Positions 23,204 through 31,791 of a stretch of DNA of 64,000 bases are shown piece after piece. The position numbers were made by a program, and so were the translations under genes. The notes beneath the pieces were generated by a model. The model was not told where the DNA came from, made no database searches, and worked only from the letters and a program-made list of their open reading frames with translations. This DNA comes from Bacillus massilinigeriensis (GTDB lineage: Bacteria; Bacillota; Bacilli; Bacillales; Cytobacillaceae), in NCBI RefSeq assembly GCF_900111815.1, contig NZ_LT630004.1:1091671-1155670 (forward strand), in the 5' to 3' direction. Within the stretch, counting starts at the first letter, position 1, and each line of letters starts with the position of its first letter.

Positions 23204-24551
23204 ACAAAGGAAAAACGTGAGGGAAGCAGCGCTTGATATGCTTGAATCTGTGGAGAAAAACCAGGCATACAGCAATCTTCTCCTCAACAGTATTATAAGT
23301 AAGAATCAAATAAGTACAAAGGATACAGGCCTCCTTACAGAGCTAGTATACGGTACTTTACAGCGGAAAATGACTTTGGATTACTATCTTTCTCCTTTTA
23401 TTAAAAATGCGAAAAAGATGCAAAATTGGGTTTTGCAGCTATTGAGGCTCACTCTATATCAAATGCTTTATCTTGATCGTATACCTGCCCGGGCTGCGAT
23501 TTTCGAAGCTGTTGAAATCGCCAAACGAAATGGGCATAAAGGGATTGGCGGTATGGTGAACGGTGTCCTGAGAAGCATTCAGCGGGAAGGAGTTCCGTCA
23601 CTTGACTCCATTAAGGATAAGGCTGAAAGAATTTCTATCGAAACAAGTCATCCGCTATGGCTAGTGAAAAGATGGATTGACCAATTTGGGGCGGAAAAAA
23701 CGAGAGAACTATGTTTGATTAACCTTTTACCACCAGTTCAAACAGCAAGGGTGAATCTTACAAAGACGACTCGTGAAGAATGTATGGACCTGCTGACGCA
23801 TGAGAACTTTGCTGTTGAGGAAAGCCCCATGCTTCCGGAAGCAATCAGGTGCCTGAAGGGAAATTTGGCAAATTCAGGAGCTTTCAAAAGTGGGTTGCTC
23901 ACTATCCAGGATGAAAGCTCTATGTTGGCTGCATATGCACTTGGAGCAGAAAAGGATGAGCAAATATTAGACGCGTGTGCAGCTCCAGGCGGGAAATCTA
24001 CTCATATTGCCGAGAAGTTAGAGGGGAGCGGTAAGGTTATCTCTCTCGATTTGCACGGACACAAAGTAAAATTGATTGCCAAAAATGCTGAAAGGCTAGG
24101 ATTACAAAATATAGAACCAAGAGAAATGGACAGCAGGAAGGTTCAAATGTATTTTGAAAAAGGAACTTTTGATCGTATTTTACTCGATGCACCATGTTCT
24201 GGTCTCGGTGTGCTTAGAAGAAAACCAGATATGAAGTATTCGAAGCGGGAAGAAGACCTTGACAGGCTTCAGGAAATCCAACTGAGTCTGCTCGATTCGG
24301 TTGCCCCTCTGCTGAAGCAGGGAGGGAAATTAGTTTATAGCACATGTACGATTGATCACAGGGAAAATGAAGATACTGTTTTATCATTTCTTTCAAAACA
24401 TAGTGAATATGAGCCAGACCATTCGTTGGCGGAGAGAATGCCCGAAAGTACAAGGCCATTCATCAATGGATTTTACACTCACATATTGCCACAGTATTTT
24501 GGGTCAGACGGTTTTTATATTGCCAGCATGAACAGGAAGGCGGATGATTAA
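23196..24551 (+). CDS. rsmB: 16S rRNA (cytosine-967-C5) methyltransferase
   Basis: Methylates C967 of 16S rRNA (E. coli numbering) with SAM. It has 451 residues. A NusB-like RNA-binding domain fills the first 140 residues ([19 protein letters not shown]). The SAM-binding motif [15 protein letters not shown] follows. The two catalytic cysteines are C334 in DAPCSGLG and C384 in YSTCTI. The start lies inside the fmt end behind GGGAG. Also known as sun or yloM. It is followed directly by the rRNA/tRNA methylase rlmN. Confidence 0.95.
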   Translation: MNKQRKNVREAALDMLESVEKNQAYSNLLLNSIISKNQISTKDTGLLTELVYGTLQRKMTLDYYLSPFIKNAKKMQNWVLQLLRLTLYQMLYLDRIPARAAIFEAVEIAKRNGHKGIGGMVNGVLRSIQREGVPSLDSIKDKAERISIETSHPLWLVKRWIDQFGAEKTRELCLINLLPPVQTARVNLTKTTREECMDLLTHENFAVEESPMLPEAIRCLKGNLANSGAFKSGLLTIQDESSMLAAYALGAEKDEQILDACAAPGGKSTHIAEKLEGSGKVISLDLHGHKVKLIAKNAERLGLQNIEPREMDSRKVQMYFEKGTFDRILLDAPCSGLGVLRRKPDMKYSKREEDLDRLQEIQLSLLDSVAPLLKQGGKLVYSTCTIDHRENEDTVLSFLSKHSEYEPDHSLAERMPESTRPFINGFYTHILPQYFGSDGFYIASMNRKADD

Positions 24552-24552
24552 A

Positions 24553-25638
24553 ATGGAAATGAAAAAAACAAATGGCGGCGAAACAGCCGAAAGAAAGCCT
24601 TCGATCTATTCTCTTCAGCTTGAAGAATTGAAAAATTGGCTTGAAGAAAATGGAGAAAAGAAGTTTCGTGCTGTCCAGGTTTTCGATTGGCTCTATAAAA
24701 AAAGAGCAGTATCCTTTGAGGAAATGTCGAACCTTTCAAAAAGCCTGCGGGTTTTATTAGAGGACAACTTTGTTCTGACAACACTAAAGACTGCTGTAAG
24801 GCAAACCTCTTCTGACGGAACTATCAAGTTTTTATTCGAGCTTCATGATGGGTATACGATTGAAACAGTTTTAATGAGACACGACTACGGTAATTCAGTC
24901 TGCGTCACAACCCAAGTAGGGTGCAGGATTGGTTGTACCTTTTGTGCTTCAACACTCGGCGGGTTGAAACGAAACTTAGAAGCAGGTGAAATTGTAGCAC
25001 AGGTCGTGAAAGTGCAGCAGGCACTTGATGAAACAAACGAACGCGTAAGTTCCGTTGTTATCATGGGAATAGGGGAGCCTTTTGACAATTATGACGAGAT
25101 GATGAGTTTTCTGAGAATCATTAACGATGATGAAGGTTTAAATATTGGAGCGAGACATATTACGGTTTCAACAAGCGGGATAGTCCCGAAGATTTACAAG
25201 TTTGCTGACGAGAACATGCAGATAAACTTTGCCATTTCCCTTCATGCGCCAAACACTGAAATTAGGAGCCGGTTAATGCCGATTAACCGAGCCTACAAAC
25301 TACCTGAACTGATGGAAGCAGTGAAGTATTATACCTCTAAGACAGGAAGAAGGATTAGTTTTGAATATGGTCTTTTCGGAGGCGTAAACGATCAAATCGA
25401 ACATGCGGAAGAGCTTGCTTCACTCGTAAAAGGCTTAAAATGTCATGTCAATCTCATTCCTGTTAACTATGTACCTGAACGTGATTATGTCCGCACACCG
25501 AAGGCGCAGATTTTTAAGTTCGAAAAAGCGCTTAAGGATCGAGGGGTAAACGTGACAATTCGTCGAGAGCAGGGACATGATATCGACGCGGCTTGCGGCC
25601 AATTAAGAGCGAAGGAAAGAAAAGAAGAGACGAGGTGA
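24553..25638 (+). CDS. rlmN: 23S rRNA (A2503-C2) / tRNA (A37-C2) methyltransferase
   Basis: A radical-SAM enzyme that methylates adenosine C2 in 23S rRNA and some tRNAs. It is about 361 residues. The iron-sulfur ligands C124, C128 and C131 form CX3CX2C in [22 protein letters not shown] and ISLHAPN are further family motifs, and a conserved cysteine lies near the end in DAACGQL. ATG 24544, 24553 and 24559 are all possible. I use 24553, which is 12 bases behind AGGAAGG; 24544 has almost no spacer. Continues the rRNA modification run begun by rsmB. Confidence 0.93.
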   Translation: MEMKKTNGGETAERKPSIYSLQLEELKNWLEENGEKKFRAVQVFDWLYKKRAVSFEEMSNLSKSLRVLLEDNFVLTTLKTAVRQTSSDGTIKFLFELHDGYTIETVLMRHDYGNSVCVTTQVGCRIGCTFCASTLGGLKRNLEAGEIVAQVVKVQQALDETNERVSSVVIMGIGEPFDNYDEMMSFLRIINDDEGLNIGARHITVSTSGIVPKIYKFADENMQINFAISLHAPNTEIRSRLMPINRAYKLPELMEAVKYYTSKTGRRISFEYGLFGGVNDQIEHAEELASLVKGLKCHVNLIPVNYVPERDYVRTPKAQIFKFEKALKDRGVNVTIRREQGHDIDAACGQLRAKERKEETR

Positions 25639-25642
25639 AGTG

Positions 25643-26392
25643 ATGGAAGCCGTTTTCCTGACGGATAAGGGGAGAATTCGTATTCACAATGAAGACAATG
25701 GTGGGATATTCTTTAACCAAGCCGGTCAAAACCTAGCCATCGTTGCCGATGGTATGGGAGGGCATAGGGCTGGGGACGTTGCAAGCGAGATGACTGTCAA
25801 GAGTCTAAAGGATGCTTGGGAATCTGTTGAAGTCATTGAAACAGCAGAAGATGCAGAGAAATGGCTGAAAGAAACCACTCTTGCCATTAATAAAAATCTT
25901 TTTGAGCATTCTAAGAAAAATGCTGAATGCGAGGGAATGGGAACGACTGTCGTAGCCGCAATTGCTACAGAACTGTTTTCCTGTATTGTAAATATCGGCG
26001 ACAGTCGGTGCTACCTGCTTAATGAATCTGGTTTTAAACAAGTAACCGAAGATCATTCGCTAGTAAACGAGCTAGTAAGATCCGGTCAAATTTCAAAGGA
26101 AGATGCAGAACATCATCCGCGAAAAAATGTCCTTCTCCGAGCACTTGGAACAGAAGAAACAGTTGAAATGGATATCAGGACAATCATGTTTGAAGAAGGA
26201 GACATCTTGCTGCTCTGTTCAGACGGATTGTCAAACAAGGTTTCTCTCACCGAAATGGAAGAAATCATGAGAAGCGAAGCTACCTTGAAGGATAAGGCAT
26301 CGGAGTTTGTTACGCGCGCAAACCAGTATGGAGGCGAGGATAATATAACCTTAGCAATTGTACTGTATAAAGAGAGCAGCGAGGGCAGGTGA
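25643..26392 (+). CDS. prpC: PP2C-family Ser/Thr protein phosphatase PrpC
   Basis: Dephosphorylates targets of the partner kinase PrkC, including the kinase itself. It has 249 residues of metal-dependent PP2C type. The metal-binding aspartates are in HNEDN and VADGMGGH, and later in CSDGLSN and GGEDNIT. An adjacent GTG at 25640 is in frame; ATG 25643 behind GAGGTG is preferred. The phosphatase-kinase pair overlaps slightly if prkC uses GTG 26389, and in any case lies in one transcript with rlmN and rsgA. Confidence 0.95.
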   Translation: MEAVFLTDKGRIRIHNEDNGGIFFNQAGQNLAIVADGMGGHRAGDVASEMTVKSLKDAWESVEVIETAEDAEKWLKETTLAINKNLFEHSKKNAECEGMGTTVVAAIATELFSCIVNIGDSRCYLLNESGFKQVTEDHSLVNELVRSGQISKEDAEHHPRKNVLLRALGTEETVEMDIRTIMFEEGDILLLCSDGLSNKVSLTEMEEIMRSEATLKDKASEFVTRANQYGGEDNITLAIVLYKESSEGR

Positions 26393-26397
26393 CAGAC

Positions 26398-28392
26398 ATG
26401 ATGATTGGTAAAAGGCTTAGCGGGAGGTATAGAATTCTCGATATGGTTGGCGGAGGCGGAATGGCTAACGTCTATCTTGCCCATGATATGATTCTTGACC
26501 GCGATGTGGCTGTCAAAATGCTGCGACTCGATTTTGCGAACGATGAAGAATTCATCCGGAGGTTTCGTCGCGAGGCACAATCCGCTACCAGCCTTGTACA
26601 CCCTAATATTGTTAGTATTTATGATGTAGGGGAAGAAGATGGTTTATATTATATTGTCATGGAGTATGTGGACGGGCAGACGCTAAAACAATACATACAG
26701 CAGCATGCACCTGTCCCTGTTGCTAAGGCAATTGACATTATGAAGCAGCTAGCTTCTGCAATTGCGCATGCCCACCAAAATCATATCATCCATCGCGATA
26801 TCAAGCCGCATAATATCCTTGTTGATAATGAAGGAAACGTTAAGATTACAGACTTCGGAATTGCGATGGCTTTGAGTGCCACAAGCATCACTCAGACCAA
26901 TTCTGTTCTTGGCTCTGTTCACTATCTGTCTCCGGAGCAAGCCCGCGGAGGGATGGCGAACAAGAAATCCGATATTTACTCGATTGGCATCGTAATGTTC
27001 GAACTTCTCACAGGAAGGCTCCCATTTTCTGGGGAATCTGCTGTTTCGATTGCATTAAAACACTTGCAGTCAGAAACACCTTCTTTGAGGAGGTGGACGC
27101 CCTCCATCCCTCAAAGCGTGGAAAATATTGTTCTGAAGGCAACAGCCAAAGATCCATTCCACCGCTATAATGACGTGGATGAAATGGAAGAAGACTTGAG
27201 GACAGCACTTCAGCCCGAAAGGTTAAATGAAGCCAAATTCAATGTTCCTCTTGATGACGAGGCGACGAAAGCTATCCCCGTTATAACGGATGATAGGATT
27301 GCGGAAAGCTTTGATGAAACAAAAGTGCACGGAGCCGGGGAAAACCCAAAAGAAAGTGACGCAATGCCAGTCAAAAAGACAGGGAAAAATAAGCAGGCAA
27401 AAAAGAAATCAAATAAAAAAGAGAAAAAGAGAAAGTGGCCTGTTATCCTTGGCATTTCTACAATGATTGCTGCGCTTCTCGCGGCTTTTGCCATTTTTGT
27501 CCTTCCGGGATTGCTAGGCCCTCAAGATAAATCTGTACCAGATGTGAGCGGCAAAGAAGTAGAAGATGCAGTAGCAGATTTGATTTCCGCTGGTTTTAAG
27601 ATTGATGAAAAGAAAAAGATCCCGAGCGAGGAAGTGGAAGAGGGCCGAATTATCAAGACGAATCCTGAAGCTGGTTCCGTTGCTAAAGAAGGAGCTGAAA
27701 TCGACCTGTACATCAGTTCGGGTAAAAAGAAGTTTGAACTTGATGACTATACGGGTCGTTCAATAGCGGAAGTGGAACGCCTTCTTGAGAGAAAAGGATT
27801 CAAGGAAATTATTAAAAATGAAGAATTTGATGAAAGTGAAGCAGGAACAATCCTTAATCAATATCCTTCCGCAGGCGAAGAAATGGTACCTGACGAAACT
27901 GAAATCGAATTTATTATTAGTAAGGGGCCGGATTTAATCGTTCTGAAGGATCTTACGGGATTTAATAAAAAGGGAGTAGAAGATTACGGAGAGACTGCTG
28001 GATTCGCTATTGATATTACGGAGGAGTATAGCGAAAGCATAGCAGAAGGCCTTGTTATCAGGCAAAATCCGGCTCCCGGAACGAGCTTGAAAAGAAACAG
28101 CCGTATCGCTGTTGTCATTTCGAAAGGAAAAGAGGAACTGCCGCCAAAGACGGTATATGAAGAAATTGTGATTCCGTATGAGCCTGAAATAGAAGGTGAT
28201 CCACAGGAAGTTCAAATTTTCATTGAAGATGCTGACAGAAGTATGACAGAGCCAGCTGAAACTTTTAAAATAACAGGACAAACAAAGAAACGTCTTCAAT
28301 TTCGAATTGTACCAGGACAAAAGGCGGGTTACAAAGTAATTAGAGACAATACAGTGATATTGGAAGATGTCAAACCTTATCCTGAGGATTAA
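26398..28392 (+). CDS. prkC: PASTA-domain Ser/Thr protein kinase PrkC
   Basis: A membrane-spanning kinase that senses muropeptides or lipid II and controls wall growth and, in Bacillus, germination of spores. It is 664 residues. The Hanks-type kinase domain has the glycine loop GGGGMANVY, K40, and HRDIKPHN with D134. A basic juxtamembrane stretch (KKKSNKKEKKRK) precedes one membrane helix at about 349-371. Three extracellular PASTA repeats follow at about 375, 443 and 510. ATG 26398 or 26401 fits homologues; GTG 26389 is an alternative. Confidence 0.96.
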   Translation: MMIGKRLSGRYRILDMVGGGGMANVYLAHDMILDRDVAVKMLRLDFANDEEFIRRFRREAQSATSLVHPNIVSIYDVGEEDGLYYIVMEYVDGQTLKQYIQQHAPVPVAKAIDIMKQLASAIAHAHQNHIIHRDIKPHNILVDNEGNVKITDFGIAMALSATSITQTNSVLGSVHYLSPEQARGGMANKKSDIYSIGIVMFELLTGRLPFSGESAVSIALKHLQSETPSLRRWTPSIPQSVENIVLKATAKDPFHRYNDVDEMEEDLRTALQPERLNEAKFNVPLDDEATKAIPVITDDRIAESFDETKVHGAGENPKESDAMPVKKTGKNKQAKKKSNKKEKKRKWPVILGISTMIAALLAAFAIFVLPGLLGPQDKSVPDVSGKEVEDAVADLISAGFKIDEKKKIPSEEVEEGRIIKTNPEAGSVAKEGAEIDLYISSGKKKFELDDYTGRSIAEVERLLERKGFKEIIKNEEFDESEAGTILNQYPSAGEEMVPDETEIEFIISKGPDLIVLKDLTGFNKKGVEDYGETAGFAIDITEEYSESIAEGLVIRQNPAPGTSLKRNSRIAVVISKGKEELPPKTVYEEIVIPYEPEIEGDPQEVQIFIEDADRSMTEPAETFKITGQTKKRLQFRIVPGQKAGYKVIRDNTVILEDVKPYPED

Positions 28393-28409
28393 CAGACAGG
28401 GGTGTTGCT

Positions 28410-29288
28410 ATGCCGAAAGGTAAAATTATCAAAGCGTTAAGCGGTTTTTATTATGTACTCGGAGAAAATGGGGTTGTCCAATGCCGCGGTCGAGGTGTTT
28501 TCCGAAAAAACAAGATAACCCCTCTTGTTGGCGATGAAGTTGTCTACCAGGCAGAGAATGAAGTTGAAGGGTATATCATGGAAGTACAAGCAAGGAAAAA
28601 TGAGCTTGTCCGGCCTCCGATAGCAAATGTAGATCAGGCTATTCTAGTTTTTTCAGCTGTTGAACCAAGCTTCAGTACTGTGCTTCTTGATCGTTTCCTC
28701 GTTTTAATTGAGTACAATAATATCGAGCCGCTCATTTGTATTACAAAAATGGATCTTGCAGAAGACACGAGTAAAAGGCTAGAACGTTATGTAAATGATT
28801 ATCGCAATGCCGGCTATCATGTCATCATGACCTCATCTGAAACATTGCTAGGTATTGAAGAACTGACACCGTATCTTGAAGGGAAGATTTCCGTATTTGC
28901 AGGTCAGTCAGGTGTTGGTAAATCTTCGCTCTTAAATGCATTGTGCCCAGAACTTGATTTACGAACGGATGATATTTCTGCACATTTGGGGAGAGGAAAG
29001 CATACAACCAGACATGTGGAGCTCATTAGAGTAGAAAGCGGACTTGTTGCAGATACACCTGGATTCAGTTCCTTGGAATTTACTGAAATAGATGCTCCTG
29101 ATTTGAACTATTGTTTTCCGGATATTGAAAAGTGGAGCGAGCATTGTAAATTCAGAGCATGCCAGCATATTGCAGAGCCGAAATGTGCTGTTAAGAAAGC
29201 AGTAGAAGATGGCGAATTGCCAGCTTACAGATACGAACATTACAAAGATTTTCTTGAAGAAATTAAAGATAGAAAGCCGAGGTATTGA
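28410..29288 (+). CDS. rsgA: Small-subunit ribosome biogenesis GTPase RsgA
   Basis: Assists late maturation of the 30S subunit. It has 292 residues with the circularly permuted GTPase order. An N-terminal OB fold (about 1-65) comes first, then G4 (TKMD), then G1 ([10 protein letters not shown]171), then DTPG. A C-terminal zinc-binding segment has C and H ligands in [14 protein letters not shown]. The start ATG lies 17 bases after prkC behind AGGGGTG. Also named cpgA or yloQ; it is a substrate of PrkC in B. subtilis. Confidence 0.96.
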   Translation: MPKGKIIKALSGFYYVLGENGVVQCRGRGVFRKNKITPLVGDEVVYQAENEVEGYIMEVQARKNELVRPPIANVDQAILVFSAVEPSFSTVLLDRFLVLIEYNNIEPLICITKMDLAEDTSKRLERYVNDYRNAGYHVIMTSSETLLGIEELTPYLEGKISVFAGQSGVGKSSLLNALCPELDLRTDDISAHLGRGKHTTRHVELIRVESGLVADTPGFSSLEFTEIDAPDLNYCFPDIEKWSEHCKFRACQHIAEPKCAVKKAVEDGELPAYRYEHYKDFLEEIKDRKPRY

Positions 29289-29290
29289 AT

Positions 29291-29935
29291 ATGGTGAAAA
29301 TCGCACCTTCTATTCTGTCTGCGGATTTTTCCAGGCTAGGAGAAGAAATACAAGATGTAGAGCGTGGAGGAGCGGACCTAATCCATGTGGATGTAATGGA
29401 TGGGCATTTTGTGCCAAACATTACAATTGGACCCCTTATTGTGGAAGCAATCCGGCCTGTAACAAAGCTGCCGCTCGATGTCCATCTCATGATTGAGAAT
29501 CCGGACAGCTACATCGAAGCCTTTGCAAAGGCGGGAGCCGACTATATTACTGTACATGTTGAGGCATGCAAACATCTTCACAGGACAATACAGCTCATTA
29601 AATCTAATGGAGTAAGAGCAGGAGTTGTATTAAATCCTGCAACTCCGGTTTCCTCTATTGTGCACGTACTCGAAGATCTTGATATGGTCCTGCTTATGTC
29701 TGTTAACCCAGGGTTTGGGGGTCAGAAATTCATCCCATCCGTTCTCGGAAAAATTAGAGAAGTAAAAGAGATGGCAGAAAGCATTGGGGCAGAAATTGAA
29801 ATAGAAGTAGATGGCGGTGTAAATAAAGAAACTGCACCGCTCTGTATTGAAGCAGGTGCAACCATGCTAGTTGCAGGTTCGGCTGTATACAATGAAAGTG
29901 ACAGGAAAAGGGCAATTGAAGCATTAAAAAGATAA
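29291..29935 (+). CDS. rpe: Ribulose-phosphate 3-epimerase
   Basis: Interconverts ribulose 5-phosphate and xylulose 5-phosphate in the pentose phosphate pathway. It has 214 residues of TIM-barrel fold. [11 protein letters not shown] and HLMIENP carry metal and catalytic residues, [10 protein letters not shown] is the phosphate-binding signature, and EVDGGVN holds the second catalytic aspartate. An in-frame TTG at 29285 exists, but ATG 29291 with CCGAGG at 29277-29282 matches homologues. The gene starts just after rsgA and is followed by a short hairpin terminator. Confidence 0.95.
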   Translation: MVKIAPSILSADFSRLGEEIQDVERGGADLIHVDVMDGHFVPNITIGPLIVEAIRPVTKLPLDVHLMIENPDSYIEAFAKAGADYITVHVEACKHLHRTIQLIKSNGVRAGVVLNPATPVSSIVHVLEDLDMVLLMSVNPGFGGQKFIPSVLGKIREVKEMAESIGAEIEIEVDGGVNKETAPLCIEAGATMLVAGSAVYNESDRKRAIEALKR

Positions 29936-29936
29936 T

Positions 29937-29960
29937 GGCCAGCCTTAGGGCTGGCTTTTT
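29937..29960 (+). terminator. Terminator between rpe and thiN
   Basis: GCCAGCC (29938-29944) pairs with GGCTGGC (29949-29955) over a short loop and is followed by five T. It starts 2 bases after the rpe stop and ends 6 bases before the thiN ribosome site. Confidence 0.7.
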
Positions 29961-29976
29961 AAGACGGGAGGTTAAT

Positions 29977-30624
29977 ATGGTTATTAATATTGTAGCAGGG
30001 GGGCCTGATGAGTTTCTACCCGAGTTAAAGTTATATAACGAAAAAGATACCACTTGGGTTGGTGTAGACAGAGGGGTAATCACGCTATTATCAAAAGGAA
30101 TCCAACCTAAATATGCTTTCGGGGATTTTGATTCAATTGAATCGTCTCAATTGGAGGAAATCAGAAGTAAGGTGGGAGGGGTTCGAAGTTATATTCCGGA
30201 AAAAGACGCAACCGACATGGAGCTTGCCTTAGAGTGGGCTTTGACGGTACATCCCGAAAAGATAAGACTTTTCGGAGCCACCGGAGGCAGGATTGACCAT
30301 ATGCTTGCGAATATCCAACTGCTTGTGAGAGGGATTGAACAGAAAAGTCTTGTACCGATTGAAATCATTGATTCCCGTAACAGTGTTTTTGCAGCGAGTC
30401 CAGGTGAGCACGAAATCGCTTTTGATGAAAAATATAAATACGTTTCCCTTATTCCCATTACCATGGCGGTGAAAGGCATAACACTAATAGGTTTTAAGTA
30501 TCCCCTTAAAGATCAAGATATCCGAGTTTCCTCTACTCTGTGTATTAGTAATGAACTCACAGGAAAAACAGGTACTTTTTCTTTTAAGGAAGGCATAGTA
30601 TTGGTTGTAAGAAGCAGTGATTAA
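29977..30624 (+). CDS. thiN: Thiamine pyrophosphokinase
   Basis: Transfers pyrophosphate from ATP to thiamine, giving thiamine diphosphate. It has 215 residues. The N-terminal substrate domain includes VGVDRGVITLL, GDFDSIESSQ and the acidic KDATDMELAL, and the C-terminal beta domain begins near YKYVSLIPIT. ATG 29977 follows GGGAGG at 29966-29971; an earlier in-frame ATG at 29935 has no ribosome site and would cover the terminator. No THI-box riboswitch is present upstream. Confidence 0.93.
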   Translation: MVINIVAGGPDEFLPELKLYNEKDTTWVGVDRGVITLLSKGIQPKYAFGDFDSIESSQLEEIRSKVGGVRSYIPEKDATDMELALEWALTVHPEKIRLFGATGGRIDHMLANIQLLVRGIEQKSLVPIEIIDSRNSVFAASPGEHEIAFDEKYKYVSLIPITMAVKGITLIGFKYPLKDQDIRVSSTLCISNELTGKTGTFSFKEGIVLVVRSSD

Positions 30625-30713
30625 AAAATGCAGGCAAATATTGAACATTCCTGAATAGAATGATAGGGGAGCCGAAAAAACGAAGCTGGGTTTGTGAATG
30701 AGGAGGGACACTG

Positions 30714-30794
30714 ATGAAATTTTATACAATCAAACTGCCCAAGTTCCTGGGAGGCATCGTTAGGGCGATGCTTGGAGCTTTAAAAAAAGGCTGA
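30714..30794 (+). CDS. spoVM: Stage V sporulation protein SpoVM (26 residues)
   Basis: A tiny amphipathic peptide that sits on the convex outer forespore membrane and anchors SpoIVA, starting coat assembly. Translation gives MKFYTIKLPKFLGGIVRAML followed by GALKKG. The first 21 residues match the B. subtilis peptide as I recall it, including P9, important for curvature sensing; only the last five differ. GAGGAGGGA at 30700-30708 is an excellent ribosome site. It lies between thiN and rpmB as in B. subtilis. A sigma-E promoter is expected, but I could not place one convincingly. Confidence 0.95.
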   Translation: MKFYTIKLPKFLGGIVRAMLGALKKG

Positions 30795-30847
30795 GTGAAG
30801 TGAATTGGTAGCGGCCCATAGATAAATGGTTAAATTGAAAAAGGTTG

Positions 30848-30874
30848 GGCACCCTCGTAATAGGGTGCCTTATT
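30848..30874 (+). terminator. Terminator after spoVM
   Basis: GGCACCCT (30848-30855) pairs perfectly with AGGGTGCC (30862-30869) over a 6-base loop, followed by TTATTT. Confidence 0.75.
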
Positions 30875-30885
30875 TATGAAGGAAG

Positions 30886-30917
30886 AAAAAAGACATCCCT
30901 GACCGGATGTCTTTTAG
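30886..30917. terminator. Bidirectional terminator downstream of rpmB
   Basis: AAAAGACATCC and GGATGTCTTTT pair perfectly over a 6-base loop. It has A-rich and T-rich flanks, so it works on both strands. It ends the - strand rpmB transcript and backs up the spoVM terminator. Confidence 0.75.
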
Positions 30918-30944
30918 AAACGGCGGCGAATTTCGCCCCGCTGA

Positions 30945-31133
30945 TTAAACGCGCTCTACCTTGCCGGATTTAAGAGCCCTTGCAGAAACCCAAACACGTT
31001 TAGGTTTGCCGTCTACAAGAATCCTTACTTTTTGAAGGTTTGCACCCCATGTACGCTTGTTGGCATTCATTGCGTGGGAGCGTTTGTTTCCGGAATGGCT
31101 TCCTTTGCCTGTCACTACACATTTGCGTGGCAT
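30945..31133 (-). CDS. rpmB: 50S ribosomal protein L28
   Basis: A 62-residue ribosomal protein with the conserved core [20 protein letters not shown] and the C-terminal [12 protein letters not shown]. It has only one of the paired cysteines (C5) used by the zinc-binding variant, so this is the zinc-independent type. GGAGGG lies just before the ATG on the - strand. It is transcribed against its neighbours, as in B. subtilis. The 279 bases between it and the next gene hold no other gene I can support. Confidence 0.97.
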   Translation of the reverse strand: MPRKCVVTGKGSHSGNKRSHAMNANKRTWGANLQKVRILVDGKPKRVWVSARALKSGKVERV

Positions 31134-31412
31134 TTGTTTCCCTCCTAACTTACGAAAACTATCCTATTTTACAATGCAAATTAGCATTACTTGTCAGAAC
31201 AGCAGTTTAAACATGTCTCTGACATCCAAAGATACCTTAATAATTTATCATACAAACATAGGGATTGCAACATTATTCCTTTAAGGTTTCAAGAAAAATC
31301 CCTTGACACTTCTCTGCTTTTTAACCTGCTTTATTGGAATAGCTTTTAAAATTGGCCGCTTTATAGTAAAATAATGTAGCCTAATGTAATTTTCCAAAGG
31401 GGGAACGATTTT

Positions 31413-31775
31413 ATGTCCATCGAGCTAAAAACCAAGTACGGACAAATTGATATATCGAATGATGTCATTGCTACAGTCGCCGGCGGTGCCGCGGTTGATT
31501 GCTACGGTATTGTTGGGATGGCCTCCAAGCAACAGTTGAAAGATGGAATTGCTGAAATTCTGCGCCGGGAAAACTTCACGCGCGGAGTAGTCGTCCGCCA
31601 GGAAAACGAAGAGGTACATATCGATATGTATATCATAGTCAGTTACGGAACGAAAATTTCTGAGGTCGCGCATAATGTCCAGTCGAAAGTCAAATACACA
31701 CTTGATAAAACTGTTGGACTTGCAGTTGACTCGGTCAATATTTACGTTCAAGGAGTTCGTGTGACGAACCCGTAG
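31413..31775 (+). CDS. yloU: Asp23/Gls24 family protein YloU
   Basis: A 120-residue alkaline-shock/Asp23-family protein; its precise role is unknown. The family signature is visible in GQIDISNDVIATVAGGAAVDCYG and later in VSYGTKISEVAHNVQSKVKY. No membrane segment. It has an AAGGGGG ribosome site and is followed after 16 bases by fakA, a pairing conserved across Firmicutes, so the two probably act together in envelope lipid metabolism; that link is inferred from the neighbourhood. Confidence 0.9.
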   Translation: MSIELKTKYGQIDISNDVIATVAGGAAVDCYGIVGMASKQQLKDGIAEILRRENFTRGVVVRQENEEVHIDMYIIVSYGTKISEVAHNVQSKVKYTLDKTVGLAVDSVNIYVQGVRVTNP

Positions 31776-31791
31776 TGAGGAGGAAGGTTTT

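Noticed and set aside
29930-29976. A thiamine riboswitch before thiN
   Set aside because: The gap is only 41 bases, filled by a terminator and the ribosome site; there is no room for the aptamer.
30630-30665. A sigma-E promoter for spoVM (AAATATT followed by AATAGAAT)
   Set aside because: The two elements are only loosely similar to the consensus and the spacing between them is too short by about 3 bases.
31303-31308. TTGACA upstream of yloU as a promoter
   Set aside because: No acceptable -10 element is found 16-18 bases downstream.
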